Shown here: positions 6,342-16,600 of the stretch, piece by piece
Numbering within the stretch: the stretch's first letter is position 1
How the letters are laid out: each line of letters opens with the position of its first letter
DNA from: Conexibacter woesei DSM 14684
GTDB lineage: Bacteria > Actinomycetota > Thermoleophilia > Solirubrobacterales > Solirubrobacteraceae
DNA: 64,000 bases
Assembly: GCF_000025265.1 (NCBI RefSeq)
Contig: NC_013739.1
Span: forward strand, 5,380,001-5,444,000
Direction of reading: 5' to 3'
The notes under the pieces: model-generated
The model's input: the letters and a program-made list of their open reading frames with translations, nothing else
Database searches by the model: none
Told to the model about the DNA's origin: nothing
Translations under genes and position numbers: made by a program

Positions 6342-9027
6342 CGGCGAGCGCCGGGCCGTCCTGGCCGAAGACGGCGACCGGTTTCGGGACCGGGTAGTAG
6401 GCGAGCGCCTCGCGGATCCGCTCGGCGTGCGGCAGCACCGCGGCGACCGGCGAGGCGCAGCTCGTTATCCGCATGTGGTGCTCCTCGGAGAACGTGTTGC
6501 GCCCGTGGTAGCGGTAGAGGTACATGTGGCCCATCCCGGGCAGTCGCGCGATCGGCACGCTGCGGAACAGCTGGTTGACGAGCACGGAGTCCTCGCCGCG
6601 GCTCGCGTACGGGCCGCTCTCGGGATAGCGGAAGCGGGCGTCCTTCCACAGCATCACCGTGCCCGGGAACAGCTGCATCTCCTCGGTCGCGCGCCCGCCG
6701 AGCGTCCAGTCGATCCAGTACACGAGCCCCTCGCGTTCGAGGAACTGCAGGTGGTCGGTGAGAAAGCAGGCGCGCGCGCCGGCGCGCAGCATGCCGTCGA
6801 GCTGCGTCGTGACGCGCAGCGGATGGCTGAGGTCGTCGTCGTCCCACTGGCACAGCACGTCGCCGTCGGCGGCGTCGACCGACAGGTTGCGCAGCGCGCC
6901 GAGCGGCGTGCCCGCCTCGGCGGCGACGATCCGCACGTTGTCGAGCTCCAGCTGCTCGGCTGAGCGCTGGAGCGCGCGCCGGTAGCCGGCGCCGGCCTCG
7001 GAGACGATCACCAGCTCGCGGTCGGCGTGCGTCTGGTCGGCGAAGCAGCGCATCGCCAGGCGCGCGAGGCCGAGGCGGTCGCGGCTGACCATCAGGCAGC
7101 TGACGGACGGCTGCGGCGGCGGCGCGGCGGCCGGAGCGGCGTTCGGCTCCGGGTGCGTGCGGGAGGGCGGAGACGCGGGCAGCGCGGTCGCGGGCAGCGC
7201 GGTCGCGGGCAGCGCGGTCGCGGGCAGCGCGGTCGCGGGCAGCGCGGTCGCGGGCAGCGCGGTCGCGGGCGGCGCGGTCGCGGCGAGCGGCGTCGCGGCG
7301 AGCGGCGTCGCCTGCGGCACGGGCGGCGCAAGCTCTCGCGTCAGCGCCGTGTCGAGGAAGCGGGTGCCGTCGAAGCCGGCCGCGCGCCAGAGCACGTCGG
7401 CGTCCGACACGGCGCCGTCGGCGGCCGCGGCATCCGTCCACAGCGACGCGCGGAAGCAGAGCATCGCGCCATCGCGCGCCGCCGCGCCGTCGGTCGCGAA
7501 GGCGGCCGCGTCGGTGACCGGCTCGCCGGCCGCCAGGCGCCCGTCGAGCCGCCGGCGCGGGCCGTACACCAGGCGGCAGCCGGGATCGGCGAACGCCGCC
7601 GTCACCGCCGCGACGACATTCCGGTCCGCCAGGCTCTCCCCGACCGGAAGCTCCAGCACGACGTCGTCCGGCGCGCAGTCGCCGGCGACGAACGCGCCGA
7701 GCGCGGCGTCGCGCCCGGCCGCCTCGTGCTCGCCGCGGCGGATCAGCCGCACACGCGGATCGCCGGGCAGGTGCTCGCCGAGCGGGCTGCGCGAGCCGTC
7801 GTCGATCACGACGACGTCGCACGCGCCGTCGTCCTGGCCCAGGACGCTCTCGACCGCGTCGTCCAGCTCGGGGCCGGGATCCCGCGCGACGAGCACGACA
7901 TGCACGGCGCCGACGGTCGCGCCGGTCTGCTCGGGGTGGCGCGCGTCGAGGCTGTAGCGGCGGTTGCGCACGATCCGGCCGATCGCCTCCGGCGGCACCT
8001 GCCCCGAGCGCAGCAGCGCGTTGTTCGTGCGGATCGCGGTCGCGTGGTCGCCGATCCAGTAGGCGGCGACGGCGTACTCGATCGGCAGCAGGTAGTCGTA
8101 CAGCGGCCGCTCGACGAAGAGGCGGTCGAGCGCCGGCGGCGGGAGCGTCATCGCGTGCGCGAAGAACAGCTGCGCGACCGCGTGCTCGCGCTGCACCTGG
8201 TGGTGCAGGCCGATGCGGAAGAGCGGCTCGGCGCGGTCCGGCGCGGCGGCGAACGCGGCGAGGTACGCCTGCTGGACCTCCGGCCACGGCCGTTCGAGCC
8301 GTTCCTGGAGCAGGGCGATCTGGTAGCGGGAGAACCACGTCTCCTCGCTCCAGCCGCCCAGCTCGATCCGCCGCTCGTACGCCTCGATCGCGCGTTCGAG
8401 CTGGCCGCCGTCGCGATGGCTCTGCGCGAGGTAGAAGGCGTAGCGCGTGTTCTCGGGCTCGTCGAGCAGCGCGCGTTCGAGCACGAGCGCGTCGCGCCGA
8501 TAGGTGAGCGGGTCGCGCGAGCGCGCCCCGTCGTGCCGCACGCGCGTGACGAGGCCCGGCAGCGGTGCGACGGTCTCCGCCGCGTCGCAGTGGACGTGCT
8601 CGTGCAGGACCCCGTGGTAGGCCCACTCCAGCCCGTCGCGCAGCAGCTGGCGGCGCAGGTACGAGACACCGTCGTAGCGGACCTCGAGGTCGTACGCGTC
8701 GGCGGTCAGCGGCGGGAGGACGAAGCCCGGCGCGGGCTCGAGCGTCTCGTCGGCGTCGATCACGAGCACGTAGTCGGCGCGGCCGCGCGCGAGCGCGAGC
8801 GCCTCGCTGCGGTTGTGGCCGAAGTCGACCCACGGGCGCTCGTGCAGCTCGCCGGGAAGGTCGGCGAGCTGTTCGCGCACCAGCTCGCGCGTCGCGTCGG
8901 TCGAGCCGGTGTCGACGATCGTCCAGCAGTCGACGAACGGACGCACGGAGGCGAGGCAGCGAGCGATCACCGCCGCCTCGTCCTTGACGATCATGTTGAG
9001 ACAGACCGTCTGGCCGGCCTCGGTCAC
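6334..9027 (-). CDS. Three-domain GT2-like glycosyltransferase with TPR-like segment and ATALP-repeat linker
   Basis: 897 residues. Domain 1 (about 7-230) is a GT2 transferase: CLNMIVKDEAAVIARCL, TIVDTGSTDAT, VLVIDADETL with the DxD metal motif. It is followed by helical repeats (about 200-330: ALLDEPENTRYAFYLAQSHRDGG, RAIEAYERRIELGG) like those in SunS/TPR glycosyltransferases. Domain 2 (about 352-560) starts like GT2 (VVVIDDGSRSP) but lacks an evident DxD, so it may be inactive. A linker (about 573-618) of nine pentapeptides is followed by domain 3 (about 643-860) with SVSCLMVSRDR and CQWDDDDLSHPLR. GTG at 9027 overlaps the upstream stop by 4 bases. As the last gene of the giant operon it probably modifies a protein made by it; the collagen-like protein is the obvious candidate. 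Cytoplasmic by sequence. Confidence 0.85.
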   Translation of the reverse strand: MTEAGQTVCLNMIVKDEAAVIARCLASVRPFVDCWTIVDTGSTDATRELVREQLADLPGELHERPWVDFGHNRSEALALARGRADYVLVIDADETLEPAPGFVLPPLTADAYDLEVRYDGVSYLRRQLLRDGLEWAYHGVLHEHVHCDAAETVAPLPGLVTRVRHDGARSRDPLTYRRDALVLERALLDEPENTRYAFYLAQSHRDGGQLERAIEAYERRIELGGWSEETWFSRYQIALLQERLERPWPEVQQAYLAAFAAAPDRAEPLFRIGLHHQVQREHAVAQLFFAHAMTLPPPALDRLFVERPLYDYLLPIEYAVAAYWIGDHATAIRTNNALLRSGQVPPEAIGRIVRNRRYSLDARHPEQTGATVGAVHVVLVARDPGPELDDAVESVLGQDDGACDVVVIDDGSRSPLGEHLPGDPRVRLIRRGEHEAAGRDAALGAFVAGDCAPDDVVLELPVGESLADRNVVAAVTAAFADPGCRLVYGPRRRLDGRLAAGEPVTDAAAFATDGAAARDGAMLCFRASLWTDAAAADGAVSDADVLWRAAGFDGTRFLDTALTRELAPPVPQATPLAATPLAATAPPATALPATALPATALPATALPATALPATALPASPPSRTHPEPNAAPAAAPPPQPSVSCLMVSRDRLGLARLAMRCFADQTHADRELVIVSEAGAGYRRALQRSAEQLELDNVRIVAAEAGTPLGALRNLSVDAADGDVLCQWDDDDLSHPLRVTTQLDGMLRAGARACFLTDHLQFLEREGLVYWIDWTLGGRATEEMQLFPGTVMLWKDARFRYPESGPYASRGEDSVLVNQLFRSVPIARLPGMGHMYLYRYHGRNTFSEEHHMRITSCASPVAAVLPHAERIREALAYYPVPKPVAVFGQDGPALAVS
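7174..7308 (-). repeat. 15-bp tandem repeat encoding the ATALP linker
   Basis: Nine 15-bp units on the plus strand, six identical (CGCGGGCAGCGCGGT) at 7174-7263 and three diverged ones to 7308. On the coding strand they read ATALP six times, preceded by ATPLA, ATPLA and ATAPP. The perfect copies suggest recent slippage expansion, so the number may vary between strains. The product is a flexible Ala/Pro linker between glycosyltransferase domains 2 and 3. Confidence 0.93.
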
Positions 9028-9770
9028 GCGCGGGCTCCGGTCGGCGGCGCGGGCGCGAGGTGGTGGCGACCGGTGGCGTCGGTGCTGAGGACGTACTCGG
9101 GGCCGAGCGGCGTGATCGACGTGCGTCTGGGATCGAGCGGGCGCAGCGGGTCGATCCGCACCGCGGCGAGCGCCTTGACGCTGCGGTCGCCTCTGACCGG
9201 CGATTCGAGCAGCGAGACGAACGCGACGGCGCCCGCGTCGCGGCCGAGCAGCGGCACGCCGAGGCCGCGCGCGGCAGCGGGATCGGCCGCGGCCGCCGCC
9301 AGGTCGGTCAGCGTCCAGCCGGCGAACGCGCCGTCGGATCCGCGCGCGGCGACCGCGGCCATGCCGGCCGGGAGCGTCAGCGACGGCATCGGCCGGCGGT
9401 TCGCGATCACGGCGTCGGCGGCGACCCCGGGCCGGCGCACCGGCCCGCCGGTGCTGAGCGTCAGCTCGACCGCCGCCGTCAGCGCGAACGGCTTCGGCGG
9501 CGAGACCGCCCAGGCGAAGCCGGTCGTCGCGGGCGCGGGCGGAAGCTTCCCGGCGAGCGCGGCGGCGAGCACGAGCGCGTTCTCGCCGCTCGGCAGCGCG
9601 TCGAGGAAGACGTGGTGGCCGATGCTCCGTGCCGCGCCCTCGTCGCTCCACGTGTCGCCGAGCGGGATCGACGCCGGCGGGTCGGAGCGGTCCGCGAGCA
9701 GGAAGACGAACGCCTCGCCGCTGTCGGGGGCGTAGAGGCCGGGCGCGGCGGTCGGCAGCAGCGTCGTCAT
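9024..9770 (-). CDS. Unrecognised 248-residue protein sharing a motif with the 1072-residue operon protein
   Basis: No family recognised. No signal peptide or membrane segment. It begins [18 protein letters not shown] and is predicted to be beta-rich with many Ala/Pro turns. Near the C-terminus it has AVRIDPLRPLDPRRTS followed by PLGPEYVLSTD. The first gene of the same operon has AVRIDPARPLDRERT followed by RYVLAFDP, each preceded by a similar strand (AFVSLL / AFRLLD), so the two share a module. The ATG at 9770 is fixed by the TGATG overlap with the collagen-like gene; the stop overlaps the GTG of the GT2 gene (GTGA). It is probably a structural or assembly component. Function unknown. Confidence 0.78.
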   Translation of the reverse strand: MTTLLPTAAPGLYAPDSGEAFVFLLADRSDPPASIPLGDTWSDEGAARSIGHHVFLDALPSGENALVLAAALAGKLPPAPATTGFAWAVSPPKPFALTAAVELTLSTGGPVRRPGVAADAVIANRRPMPSLTLPAGMAAVAARGSDGAFAGWTLTDLAAAAADPAAARGLGVPLLGRDAGAVAFVSLLESPVRGDRSVKALAAVRIDPLRPLDPRRTSITPLGPEYVLSTDATGRHHLAPAPPTGARA

Positions 9771-10666
9771 CAGGGCCGGCCGGGACCGGTCGGGCCGAAC
9801 GGGTAGGTCGGCCCCTTCGGCGGGGCGTCGGCGATCACCCTGCTGAGCGCCTCGATCAGCCGCGCGGCCGGGCCGCGCGTGCCGTAGTTCACCGCCCACG
9901 TCAGCTCCTGGATCAGCGTGGGACGGTCGACCGGGCCGGGCGGCCCGACGGGACCGGTGACGCCGATCGGACCGATCGGACCCGTCGCGCCGGTCTCGCC
10001 CGTCTTGCCGATCGGCCCTGTCGGACCGATGTCGCCCGTTCTGCCGGGCGGGCCGGGCCCACCCCGATCACCCGTTCTGCCGGGGTCGCCTTGTCTGCCT
10101 TGGTCGCCTTGTCTGCCCTGGTCGCCCTTTCTCCCCGGCTCGCCCTGTCTGCCCTGGTCGCCTTGTCTGCCTTGGTCGCCTTGTCTGCCTTGGTCGCCCT
10201 GTCTGCCCTGGTCGCCTTGTCTGCCCTGGTCGCCCTTTCTCCCCGGCTCGCCCTGTCTGCCCGGCTCGCCTTGTCTCCCCGGCTCACCTTGTCTGCCTTG
10301 GTCGCCTTGTCTGCCTTGGTCGCCTTGTCTGCCTTGGTCGCCTTGTCTGCCTTGGTCGCCTTGTCTGCCCTGGTCGCCTTGTCTGCCCTGGTCGCCTTGT
10401 CTGCCCTGGTCGCCCTGTCTGCCCTGGTCGCCCTGTCTGCCCTGGTCGCCCTGTCTGCCCTGGTCGCCCTGTCTGCCCTGGTCGCCCTGTCTGCCCTGGT
10501 CGCCCTGTCTGCCCTGGTCGCCCTGTCTGCCAGGCGGACCCGCCTCCCCTCTCTGGCCTCTCTCGCCAGCCGGGCCGGTCGGGCCGGTCAGGCTGTTGAG
10601 GACCATGTAGTTCCAGGCGAGGCTGGGGTCGTCGCCGAGGCCGCGTGGTCCGTCTTCAGGGCTCAT
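9770..10666 (-). CDS. Collagen-like Gly-X-Y repeat protein
   Basis: 298 residues. A 25-residue head ([20 protein letters not shown], then VLNSL) leads into an uninterrupted Gly-X-Y region at about 26-243. Most of it is the hexapeptide GRQGDQ in close to thirty copies, with variants GRQGEP and GRKGDQ, flanked by Pro/Thr-rich triplets ([21 protein letters not shown]). A 55-residue globular tail follows ([29 protein letters not shown]). Bacterial collagens form triple helices; charged Arg/Asp-rich triplets stabilise them without hydroxyproline. There is no signal peptide or sorting signal, which is unusual for bacterial collagens. Start at 10666 overlaps the stop of the giant gene (ATGA); its stop overlaps the next ATG (TGATG). 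The two coupled starts suggest tightly linked production with the giant LysM protein. Confidence 0.9.
   Translation of the reverse strand: MSPEDGPRGLGDDPSLAWNYMVLNSLTGPTGPAGERGQRGEAGPPGRQGDQGRQGDQGRQGDQGRQGDQGRQGDQGRQGDQGRQGDQGRQGDQGRQGDQGRQGDQGRQGDQGRQGDQGRQGDQGRQGEPGRQGEPGRQGEPGRKGDQGRQGDQGRQGDQGRQGDQGRQGDQGRQGEPGRKGDQGRQGDQGRQGDPGRTGDRGGPGPPGRTGDIGPTGPIGKTGETGATGPIGPIGVTGPVGPPGPVDRPTLIQELTWAVNYGTRGPAARLIEALSRVIADAPPKGPTYPFGPTGPGRP
10085..10533 (-). repeat. 18-bp tandem repeat array encoding GRQGDQ
   Basis: The array is built of an 18-base unit reading (plus strand) TCTGCCCTGGTCGCCCTG or with T in place of C at a few wobble positions. On the coding strand it gives GRQGDQ, interrupted by GRQGEP and GRKGDQ variants. 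Blocks of units with identical wobble bases lie side by side, a sign of recent duplication. It is a coding repeat; it has no spacers and is not a CRISPR. Confidence 0.92.
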
Positions 10667-13600
10667 CGCTCGTCCTCGTCGTTCGGGGGGTCGGGTGGTG
10701 GTGCGGCGGTCGGCCAGACGATCGCGCCGAGCGGCAGGCGCAGGTCGCGCAGACGCAGAATCGGCCGGAACCCGGTCGCGTCGGCGCCGTCGTCGCCGGG
10801 CGCGCGCGTGAAGACCGAGAGGTCGAACGCGAGCAGGCCACCGGCCTCGTCGACCTCCGTCGCGGCGTGCCAGGCCACGAGGCTCGCCGCCAGCGCGTCG
10901 GCGAACGCGGCGACGTCGCCGCCCGCGATCGTCCGCCCCGGCACGAGCTGGACCGGCGTCTTGACGAGCATCTCGCCCCCGCCGACGAGGAAGCCGTAGG
11001 CGCACAGCAGCTCGATCCGCGCGTCCTCCGCGCGCCCGCTCGGGACCACGTCGGTCGCGGCGCCGAGCAGGTTCAGCAGATGCGTCGCGAGCGGGCGCGG
11101 GCTCGGACCGGACCCCAGCGCCGCGACGTCGATCGCCGCCTCCGTCTCCAGCAGCGGCACGAGCGGCTCGGGGAACTGCGCGAGCGGCGTGCGGTAGACG
11201 AACGCCTCGCTCGTCGCCACGGGCCCGGTCGGACCGGTCGGCCCCAGCGGACCCTGCGGGATCAGGCGGTCGTTGCGCGACACCGAGATCGCACCGCGGC
11301 CGCTGCGGTTGCGAATCACGTCGCGCTCGGCGAAGCGGAAGCGGTACGTCTGCTGCTCGTCGGCCCGGAAGCCCGGCGGATACGCGTAGACGCCACCGCT
11401 CCCGTCGAGCGGAAGGAAGCCGGCGTCCGGTTCCGGCTCGCCGTCCTGCGCCGTCGGGCTCTTGACGTAGACGAGCGGCCACGGCGGCGCCGCGCCGGTC
11501 GGTCCCGGCGACTCGGGGTGGAGCGTCAGCGTCTGCAGCTGGCGCCCGTCGGTGAGCGTCGTCATGCGATACGCGTAGACCTCGGCAGCGGCCGCGCCGG
11601 CGCCGGCCGTGCGACCGCCGTCGCGCAGCGCACGGGCGACCTGCTCGGCGATCGTCGCGAGCGCCTGAACGGCGTGCGCGGCGACCGGGTCCTGACCGCC
11701 GGGCGCGAGCGCCGGCAGCCGCGCGAGGTCGTCGGTCAGCGCCGGTGCCGCGTCGACGTACGCCGCCAGCCAGCGCAGCAGCTCGGCGCGCACGGCGGCC
11801 GTCAGGCCGCCCGGGCGCTCGCCGAACGTCACGCGCAGGTGGTCGGTGTCCTGCGCGGCCTTGCGCGTCTGCACGTCGAAGCGGTAGTCCCACTGCCGCG
11901 CGGCCGGGATGCGGTCGGCGCCGGGCGCGGAGGCGAGCCCGCTCTGCGCGGCGAGCAGCGACGGCGGCGGGTAGGCGCGCAGCGGAACCGGCACCTGCAC
12001 CTGCGAGATCCCCGTCGCGATGCCGGCGTCGCCGTCGAACGGACGCACGAACGTCAGCCACGACGACGCCTGGTAGCTGCCCGCCCCCGCCACGCTGCGG
12101 ATCCCATGCTCCAGCTCGTTGATCGCGAAGTCGAGGTTCAGCAGCAGCTTCGCCCGCTGCGCGACCTGCCTGACGGTCAGCAGGAACGACAGCGGCGGCG
12201 GCGGGCCGGCGGCGCCGCCGACGCGCCCGAGGCTGACCTTCGACGTCGACAGCGAGATCTCCGGCAGCTCCTCGACGATCCGCAGCCGCGCGCCCGGTGC
12301 CAGGAACGGCGCGTCGGCCTGCAGGCGGCAGAGCACGTCGACGTTCAGCGGCTCCTCGTCGGGGTTGGCGGCCGAGACGCCGGCGGCGACGGCGACGAGC
12401 GTGTCGGTCGCGAGCACGGTGTAGGACTCCAGGTAGCCCGGCACCGTCAACGGGCCGGGCCGGACGGTGCCCGGCTGGTCCTGGTTCGCGCGCCCGACGG
12501 AGGCGGCGTCGCGGTCGAAGAACTCGCCGAGCGTCGTCAGCGTCTCGGTCGGTCCGACCGCGCGCTCGGCGGCCGACAGCGGGAAGCTCGCGCCGGCGCC
12601 GAGCACCGACGCGGCGGCGAACGAGCCGACGAACTCGGTCCACATGCCCCAGTAGAGCGGTTGCGCCGGGTCGGTCGGAACGCCGACAGCGGTCGCGATG
12701 CGGTTCAGCGTGTCGCGCTCGCCGACGGTCTGACCGACGATCACGACGCCGGGCGCCAACAGGCCCTCGAGGTTGCCGACGACCTGCGCGAGGTACGCGG
12801 CGCTGACGCCGTAGCCGGCAGCGACAGCCGCCAGCGAGGTCGGCGGGACGTCACCGGCAGCGGGCGACGCGGCGGCCGGGACGCTCCGCAGGACCGGCAC
12901 GACCTTGCCGGACAGGCGCGGCGGCGCCGGACCGGTCGCCCCCGGCGGCGGCGTCACGACCGGCGACTCGACGTCGACGGGGAACTGCATCACCGCGCTG
13001 ACGTCGTAGGCGTCGCCGAGCCGCACGAGCAGCTGCTGGTAGAGCGCCTCGCGCGCCCACTCCTGCTCGAACGGACCGGTCGCGCCGGGCGCATCGACGA
13101 TCGGCGCGACGCGCTCGCGCAGCGCCGCCGCCAGCCCGGCCTTCGCGGCGACGAGGCGGTCGTAGTCCGCGGGCCCGGACGGCGGTGGACCGGTGCAGCC
13201 GGTCGCGCCGGTCGGCAGGCTGCCGAGCGCAGGCCGCGTGACCTCGGCTGCGTAGGCGAGGCCCATCGGCCCGGCGAGCGGGTCGGGCGCGGGCGGCACC
13301 GGCGCGGGCAGCGCGGGCACAGCGAGGTCGGCGAGGCCGAGAGGTTCGGCGGGGGCGAGCGGGTCGGCGACGGCGCCGAGCGGGCCGGTCGCGGCATCGA
13401 GCCCGGCGGCGGCGCCCGGCCCGGCGGCGGCGCCGAGCGGGCCGGTCGCGCCTTGGCCGAACGCCGGCACGGCGTACGACGGCGTCAGCGCGAGATCGAC
13501 CGTCCCCAGCAGCTCGCGCATCCAGGCGTCGAGGTCGACGTTCTCGAAGCGCTTGACGTCGTCGGCGCAGAGCCCCTCGCCGCTGACGTAGGCGGGGAAC

Positions 13601-16600
13601 GCGACATCGCCGCCGACCGGCTCCGTCGACAGCGGCGCGAGCGCGTAGAACGCCGGCCGCGCCGCGTCCACGGCGAAGCGGCTGACCCCGCCGGGGCCGA
13701 AGTTGACCGCCCAGATCTGGCCGCCCGCCTCCCCACCGGAACCGTCGCTGGAGCCGTCGCCGCCGCCCGCGCCCTGCGGCGCCGCGACCGCGCACTTGAG
13801 CCGCTGCGCGGCGAACGCCCGCTCGAACGCGGCGGCGAACGCGTCGAGCGCGAGTCGCGTGTCGCCGCCGGCGCCGACGCGCGGCGCCAGCGAGCTGCGC
13901 GCGCGCCATACGCTCTCGGTGTCGGCGAAGTCCGGATGCACGAGGCCGCGCGCGCGGGAGATCTCCAGCCACACGTCGACCGGGAAGACGATCTGCCCCT
14001 CGCCGCTCGCGCCGGGCGGCGGCAGCCGCGGCGCGAACGCCGCCGCGATCGCGGTCGGCACGGGCGGCAGCAGCAGCGGCGCGCCGGCCGTCAGCAGGCC
14101 GGCGCGGCCGGCGTTGGCGGCAGCCAGCTGCGCGACCGTCGGTTCGCGTCCCGGCGCGCCGAGCCGCCGCAGCACGCTCGCGACCGTGTCGAACGGGCCG
14201 ACGTCGACCGCCGGGACGCTGCCGTCCGGCGCCGCGGCCCCGCGGATCGAGGCACCGGCGCGCAGGAAGCCCTCCTGCGTGCGGTTGGCGTCGAGCAGCG
14301 CGGTCGGCTCGACGTTCAGCCGGCTGGCGAGCGCGTCGATCGCGGGCGCGCCGTCGCCCGTGCCGGGCACCGGCGGGAGCGCTGTCACGAGCGCGCCCTC
14401 GACGCGGTAGACGCCGCCGTTGACCGGCTGCTCCAGCGCCTCCACGAACGCCTCCCACGTGACCGACCCGGCCCGCTCGAAGGCGCTCTGGAGCGAGTCG
14501 CGCGCGCCGACCGGCACGCGCGCGGCGCCGACCGTCACGACTGCGCCGCTGCGGAAGATCCCCGGCAGCGGACGGTTCAGCCGCGCGAGCGTCGCGGCCG
14601 GGACGCCGAGCGCGGCGGCGATCGTCGCGAGCGAGTCGCCGGCCGTCGGCCGGTAGGCGGCGTGGCAGTCCTGCGGCTGCGGCAGGTGGGTCACGTCCGG
14701 CACGGTCACGGCGACGTCGCCGCCGAGCGGCGTCGTCGCGTTCGCGGATGCGAGCACGGCGAGCGTGACGCGCGCCTGCTCGGCGAGCGCGCGCAACGTC
14801 GCACCGGCGGGCGCTCTGCAGCACGACCAGCCGAGCAGCAGCGGCGTGCCGAGCGCGAACAGGTTCGGCACGCGCGCGTTGAGCGCCGCGAGCTGCGCGA
14901 TCGTGCCGGCGGCGGGCGGGACGTCGGCGAGCGCGAAGACCGGCTGCGCAGGCGCCGGCCCGCTGGCCGGCGGCGGCTGCGGAACGACCAGCGCGGCGTG
15001 CGCGACCGTCGCGCCCGCGACGAAGATCCCGGGCACGTCGGCGAGCGCGGCGCCGAGGTCGCCGCGCGTCAGCCCGGGGCTGCGCTCGCGGTCGCCGAAG
15101 TACGCGAGCAGGCTCGCGAACGTGTCGCCGCTCGTCGTGTGCTCGAAGCCGTCGACGACGAGTCTCAGCCCGTCGGCGACGAGCCCGGCGGCGGTCCAGT
15201 TGTCGACCAGCAGGCCGACCTCGATCTGCTCGCCGGCAGTCGCGGGATCGGCGACGAGCGCGTCGATCGGCGCCCCCAGCCAGGCGGCGATCGCGGCGAG
15301 GCTGCCGGCGGCGCGCGCAGGGTCGAGCGGCGGGCTCGTGCGCCGCTCGGTGCGCAGCACGGTGCCGGGCGTCAGCGGGCGCGTCGCGTTGTCGGCGGCG
15401 ACGCCCGCGGGATCGCCGGACCCGTTCGGCGCCGGCGCGCGCAGCGAGCGCGGCTCTTCTCCGGCCCGGACCGCGCGCAGCGGCGGTCCGTCCGCGCAGG
15501 CGGCGTCCGGTTCGGAGACCGCGGCGCAGCTCGGCGCGCCCGGCTCGCCGCAGCGCCCGACGACCAGCGCGGCCAGCGCCTGGAGCGTGTTCATCGCCGG
15601 CGCGGCGAGCACGTGCGGCTTCACGTACGTGGCCGGGAAGAGCGCCGTCGCGTCCGCCTCGGCGTTGGCGTCCGCGACCGCCTCCGGCGTCGAGGCGAGG
15701 CGCGTGGCGAGCGCCGCGAGCGTCTCGCCGGCGACGGTCGGCGCAGTCCTCTGGCGCAGCGTCGCGGCCGTGTCGGCGAACAGCTTCGCCTTCGTCACGA
15801 ACGCGAGCAGCGCGGCGCGCAGGTCGTCCGGCGCCGCCTCCGCGACGCCGAGGTTCGAGCCGAGCGCGAACGTCACGTCGCGCTGCTGGAGCTGGTAGTA
15901 GAGCTGGCCGTAGCGGTCGGCGTCGGCGGCCGCCGTGCGCACTGCCGTCTCGTACGTGCCACCCGTGCCGGGCAGGTAGCGCTCGAGCTGGAGCGAGAGG
16001 GTCGTCTCCAGCCGCACGCCGTCACCGGCCGGCGCGAAGCGGTATGCGACGCCCGCGCCGGGCCACGCGCTGACGGCGATCAGGTCGTCGGTGTAGCCGA
16101 CCGGGACGTCGAGCGGCGGCAGCGGCGTCGTCGCGGTCGTCGTGTTGCCGAAGACGTCGTGGAAGGCGAAGCCGAGCCGCGCGCTGCTGAGCGGGCGGCC
16201 AGAGCCGTCCGGCCCCGTGATCCCGCGGTACGGGTTCGCGGCGGCCGGCGGCAGGCCCGGTGCGTCGGGGCAGTCGTTGGCGGCGCCGAACTGCGCCACC
16301 GGCACGACGTGCTCGTAGGACCAGTAGGCGTGCGTCGGGCCGGGCGGCACGCGCAGCCACGCCGGCGGCTCGTCGAGCGGGCCGATCGGCAGCCCTTCGT
16401 TGCTGGCGGCGAAGTCGCCGTTCCGCTCCACCTGGTAGCCGACGAGGCTGTGCAGGCGCTGCGTCAGCCCGGTCGGGCCGGTCGCGCCGGCCGGATTCCT
16501 GCGCGCGAGCCCGAAGCCGACGACGCCGGGCGGCGTCGTCGCGACGCGGCGCAGCTCGTCGCCGGCCGCTCTGACCGGCCGCGCGAGCACGTTCGTCGCG

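Noticed and set aside
10085-10533. Regular short repeats that could be taken for a CRISPR array
   Set aside because: The 18-bp units are contiguous without unique spacers, keep the reading frame and encode GRQGDQ; there are no cas genes.
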